Shown in pieces: positions 48,495 through 51,625 of a DNA stretch of 51,625 nt (positions are counted from its first letter, which is position 1; each line of letters opens with the position of its first letter). Under the pieces are notes generated by a model that did not search any database, was not told the DNA's origin, and saw only the letters and a list, made by a program, of their open reading frames with translations. Source of the DNA: Bacteroidales bacterium. Lineage in GTDB: Bacteria; Bacteroidota; Bacteroidia; Bacteroidales; VadinHA17. Made by a program: the position numbers and the translations under genes. The stretch is from positions 1 through 51,625 of the forward strand of contig PLNT01000013.1 of NCBI GenBank assembly GCA_003141895.1, read 5' to 3'.

Positions 48495-50488
48495 TTCTTC
48501 GGTGGCTCGTAGTCTGTTCTCAAAACCTTGAACTCAGTTCTTCTGTTTATCTGATGTGCAATCTCTTTCTGTTCATCAGTAGGAAGACTATTAACAAACT
48601 GTTCAGTAAGCTGAGTACCAACTTTCAGGAAAGGATTTTGTCCGGCAATAGTTGCATCAACTACTTTTGTACTGATTTTCCCGTAACCTTTGGCACTTAG
48701 TCTGTCGAGTTCAATACCTTTACTTACCAGGTAGTCAACCACAGACTGCGCTCTTTTTTGAGAAAGAACCATATTGTACTCTTCAGTATTTCTGGTGTCG
48801 GTATGTGACATTATCTCAATTGTGACATTAGGGTTATCGTCAAGAGTCTCAATAAGTTTATCAAGTGCTACCATAGATTCCGGTCTGAGATCCCATTTGT
48901 CAAGGTCGTAAAGAATATTCGGCAACTCTATCGGCATATCAATTGCGGTTAAAAGTATAGTTACCATGAAATCGCGGCTCTTATCCTGTCCTTTTGTCGT
49001 TTCCTTTTCCTTCCCATTGAGATAGCCTTTTTTTGAAGCAAGAAATATATAATCAACATCTGCTTTAAGAGCAAATTTGAAGTCACCTCCTGTTCCTGTT
49101 TCAGCCTGAAGATTCGATCCATCGCTTGCAATAAGCTGAACGAGGGATGAAGGAATGGGTGCTCCGGTTTTTTCGTCTTTCACAAGACCTGTAACATTGA
49201 ACCTCAGTGGTGGAAGTTCAAAGGTATACAGATCATCGTTCCCTTTTCCTTTCCTCGTTGAGCTGAAAATACCTTTTTCATTTGTTCCTTCGAAGACGAT
49301 CCCAAAATCATCGGCAAAGCTATTAATCGGAGGTTTCATGTTTTGAACTATCCAGCTGCCATCAGGCTGCGGCACAGCTTTGAATATATCGAGACCTCCA
49401 ATTCCAATAAGACCGTCGGATGAAAAATATAACGTACCATCTTCCCTGATATATGGAAATACCTCATCTCCTGCGGTATTGATATCCGGGCCCAGATTCA
49501 CAGGTTTGGACCAGATGTCTCCTTCCCTTAACCGGGTTACTTTCCAGATATCCTTTTTACCAAAACCACCGGCCATGTCGGAAACAAAATATAATGTCAG
49601 TCCGTCCTTTGAGATTGAAGGATGAGCGGTAACCAGAGAATCTGGAAGTAACTTAATATTTTTGGGGTCGTTCCATTTATCACCATTCTTCTTTGTGTAC
49701 ATTATTATGCAACCTCTCTTTTCGCGTTTCCCTACCTCGCATCTTGTAAAGTATAATTCTTTATAATCAGATGAAAATGAAGGTGTTCCTTCTTCAAATT
49801 CCGTATTTATACCTTCCACAGGCACTGGGGTGCTCCACTTTGATTTTTTATCAACCCTGCTTTCGAAAATATCTGTAAAATTTTGTCCTGTAGCACCATG
49901 AGTTTTTTTCCCTGCTACTCCATCGCGGGAAGTGGTAAAATAGATCAAACCATAATCATCGCGGCCATAGGCAGGACTGAAATCCGATTCTCTGGAGTTT
50001 ACGTCTTTGAGTTCATCAATTTTATAAGCTTCGGGGTTTCTCGACCAATCATCAGCCAGTTCACAAGCCCGTATCTCCTGGTCGGCTCTGGCATCAGAAG
50101 GTGCTATTTGTTTGTACTTTTTAAATTCATCAACAGCAAGTGAATATTTCCCGTTCTTTTTTAACGACTCAGCAAGCCAGAATTCAGCCTCAGGTTTTGA
50201 GTTTGATGATTTTACTGAAAGCTTATACCAGGTCTCCGCATTTTTAGGGTCATTGGTAAGTCTGTAGCATTCGGCAATCATGAAAACCAGGTCATTCCTG
50301 GCTTCTTTGTTGGCTTTTTTTGTTTTTGAATAAGCATTCTTAAACAGATCTATTGCATCATAATATTCCCCGGCAGTGAAAGAGGAATAGGCTTGTTCTT
50401 TCTTTCGTTTCTGGGCAGAAGCTTCTGGTATAGTTACAAAAATTATAAAAATCAAAAGAAGCAACAACTGTTTCATAATCGCCTTCAA
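48491..50488 (-). CDS. PorE-like OmpA protein (TPR, propeller, CRD, OmpA)
   Basis: A 665-residue exported protein with a signal peptide (residues 5-25). The domain order is N-terminal TPR-like helices (about 30-150), a PD40/WD40-like beta-propeller (about 160-430, with ELYFTRCEVGKREKRG, LTLYFVSDMAGGFGKKDIWK), a carboxypeptidase regulatory-like domain (about 440-530, VKDEKTGAPIPSSLVQLI) and an OmpA C-terminal peptidoglycan-binding domain (IEIMSHTDTRNTEEYN...LSQKRAQSV). This is the order of PorE of the type IX secretion system. No other T9SS gene is in the window, so assignment as PorE rather than a paralog is uncertain. Confidence 0.8.
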   Translation of the reverse strand: MKAIMKQLLLLLIFIIFVTIPEASAQKRKKEQAYSSFTAGEYYDAIDLFKNAYSKTKKANKEARNDLVFMIAECYRLTNDPKNAETWYKLSVKSSNSKPEAEFWLAESLKKNGKYSLAVDEFKKYKQIAPSDARADQEIRACELADDWSRNPEAYKIDELKDVNSRESDFSPAYGRDDYGLIYFTTSRDGVAGKKTHGATGQNFTDIFESRVDKKSKWSTPVPVEGINTEFEEGTPSFSSDYKELYFTRCEVGKREKRGCIIMYTKKNGDKWNDPKNIKLLPDSLVTAHPSISKDGLTLYFVSDMAGGFGKKDIWKVTRLREGDIWSKPVNLGPDINTAGDEVFPYIREDGTLYFSSDGLIGIGGLDIFKAVPQPDGSWIVQNMKPPINSFADDFGIVFEGTNEKGIFSSTRKGKGNDDLYTFELPPLRFNVTGLVKDEKTGAPIPSSLVQLIASDGSNLQAETGTGGDFKFALKADVDYIFLASKKGYLNGKEKETTKGQDKSRDFMVTILLTAIDMPIELPNILYDLDKWDLRPESMVALDKLIETLDDNPNVTIEIMSHTDTRNTEEYNMVLSQKRAQSVVDYLVSKGIELDRLSAKGYGKISTKVVDATIAGQNPFLKVGTQLTEQFVNSLPTDEQKEIAHQINRRTEFKVLRTDYEPPKK

Positions 50489-50796
50489 TTAGCTTATAAA
50501 AGTAATCAAATTAAAGAATAATGATAATAATAAGTAACGATGAAACTATGTAAATATTACAAAAAAGCTGATGGTCAATTGTCTTTGTAAATAAAGATTC
50601 AAGTGAAGCGATAACGGATATTTAAACATCAAAATCCGGTTTTTTGTCTAATTAAAATATTACCACTTTACCTCAGGAGATTCCTCATTGCGCTGGTTTT
50701 ATCCGAAGTAAGGCTAATTTCGATTTCAATCGCAAAAATCTTATGTTTTGTGAGTTATGATTCGTTGTGTAAATCCGGCTAATCTGAAATTAAGAA
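50489..50796. other. Gene-free spacer upstream of the PorE-like gene
   Basis: About 300 bp, very AT-rich next to the PorE-like start and less so toward glnN. No ORF with recognisable similarity, array or palindrome was seen; it presumably holds the PorE-like promoter. Confidence 0.4.
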
Positions 50797-50820
50797 AGGA
50801 TCCCTGAAAAAGGATCCTTC
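50797..50820 (-). terminator. Terminator of glnN
   Basis: A hairpin AAGGATCC / GGATCCTT with loop CTGAAAAA, about 25 bp past the glnN stop codon, followed by TTCTTAATTT on the minus strand. Confidence 0.65.
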
Positions 50821-50845
50821 TACCTGACATGAAAAAAACAATCAT

Positions 50846-51625
50846 TTATCTTGTGAAAAGCAATTCTCTGTATTTTGGTAATGGCCACATTTCATTATCC
50901 ACAACAAGCTCAAGTTTGTCAATGTGACTCCTGATCTCGTCGAGATAAGGTTTTACCTTACTTTCATATGCTATAGCCTTCTTATAATTATCCTCGATAA
51001 CATTAGCTTTTTTGCGTTCATTAACCATTTCATTTACAAGCTTTTTGATCATTGATATATGATCAGAAATAGTTACGATCACTTCTTTACGTGCGCCGGC
51101 AAGTCTCTCATATTCTGTGTTATTAAAGATTTCCTTCAGCCCTTTGACATTTTCAATAAGAGAGGTCATATACGTAATTGCTATAGGAACAATGTGATTC
51201 ATAGCAAGATCGCCCAGAACCCTTGATTCTATCTGTACCTTCTTAGCGAACTTCTCATACTCAACCTCAACCCTACTCTCAAGCTCTTTATCCGTAAAAA
51301 CACCCGACCCTACGAGCATTTCTCTGGAATGCTTGGTCAGATAGAGACTGATAGACTCCGGTACGCTAGTAAGGTTACAGAGTTTTCTTTTCTTGGCTTC
51401 CGAATGCCACTCTTTACTATAATTATCACCTTCAAATAATACTCTCTCTGATTCGAGAATATACTTTTTCAATACCTGGAAAATAGCCTCATCCTTGTTT
51501 ACTCCCTTTTTAATAATAACGTCCACATCTTTCTTAAACTGAGTCAACTGATAGGCAACTGCAGCATTGAGAACAATCATTGCAGGACTGCAATTTGCTG
51601 AAGAACCTACAGCTCTGAACTCGAA
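50846..51625 (-). CDS. glnN: Glutamine synthetase type III, C-terminal part (partial)
   Basis: The frame is open to the window edge; the visible 259 codons are the C-terminal part of a GSIII enzyme. It begins FEFRAVGSSANCSPAMIVLNA, then LTSVPESISLYLTKHSREML and the helical C-terminal region LGDLAMNHIVPIAITYM. The methionine at 51580 is internal. GSIII assimilates ammonia into glutamine and is the typical form in Bacteroidota. The N-terminal half and catalytic core lie outside the window. Confidence 0.93.
   Translation of the reverse strand, partial: FEFRAVGSSANCSPAMIVLNAAVAYQLTQFKKDVDVIIKKGVNKDEAIFQVLKKYILESERVLFEGDNYSKEWHSEAKKRKLCNLTSVPESISLYLTKHSREMLVGSGVFTDKELESRVEVEYEKFAKKVQIESRVLGDLAMNHIVPIAITYMTSLIENVKGLKEIFNNTEYERLAGARKEVIVTISDHISMIKKLVNEMVNERKKANVIEDNYKKAIAYESKVKPYLDEIRSHIDKLELVVDNEMWPLPKYRELLFTR

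Overview
The window is a stretch of ordinary, fairly AT-rich bacterial chromosome. It points to the phylum Bacteroidota, most likely Bacteroidales or a near relative from an uncultured lineage. The reasons are Bacteroidota-type protein families (DUF2851, a type III glutamine synthetase, a PorE-like OmpA protein, a DPP IV with GWSGGG, an OmpA/TPR lipoprotein), almost no Shine-Dalgarno sequences, and several promoters of the Bacteroidota TTG-N19-21-TAnnTTTG type. No prophage, IS element, rRNA operon or CRISPR array is visible.

Layout. 1-5.3 kb: VirJ-like hydrolase, L,D-transpeptidase-like protein, cysteine-rich ferredoxin-type protein, Bcp-type peroxiredoxin, epoxide hydrolase. 5.4-16 kb: class A penicillin-binding protein, a small conserved protein, SDR oxidoreductase, sterol-reductase-like membrane protein, DEAD-box helicase, VF530 protein, PepC-like peptidase, MFS exporter, ECF sigma factor with a small membrane partner. 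16-22.3 kb: PEBP protein, 3-phosphoglycerate dehydrogenase, DPP IV, enolase. 22.3-24.6 kb: a tripartite HipBST-type toxin-antitoxin operon with three evenly spaced operators, between a degraded-looking small ORF and tRNA-Pro(CGG). 24.7-36.8 kb: DUF5009 acyltransferase-like protein, GH32 lipoprotein, GT9 plus DUF6165, PriA, hybrid histidine kinase, two CDGSH proteins, an M15-like peptidase, SucC, SpoU methyltransferase. 36.8-51.6 kb: OmpA/TPR lipoprotein, deoxynucleoside kinase, rpsO-pnp, GT2, DUF2851, purM-prfA-pyrF, PorE-like protein, and the 3' part of glnN.

Most genes are housekeeping or envelope genes. The conserved sets purM-prfA-pyrF and rpsO-pnp are intact. The clearest accessory unit is HipBST. 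Its three 20-bp operators start exactly 61 bp apart, and the proximal one covers the likely -7 box.

The spacers are unusually structured. They hold short tandem arrays with 6-, 7-, 8- and 9-bp periods, perfect or near-perfect palindromes, a G-rich inverted-repeat family, and at least two apparent gene fossils in which only a 3' coding end survives (a histidine kinase next to enolase, a DoxX-like protein before the PEBP gene). Another oddity is a 63-residue CDGSH protein whose cluster-binding His is replaced by Cys. Several starts were moved inward from TTG/GTG to ATG codons that fit the protein families; one helicase start was moved because the upstream TTG lies inside a consensus promoter -7 box.
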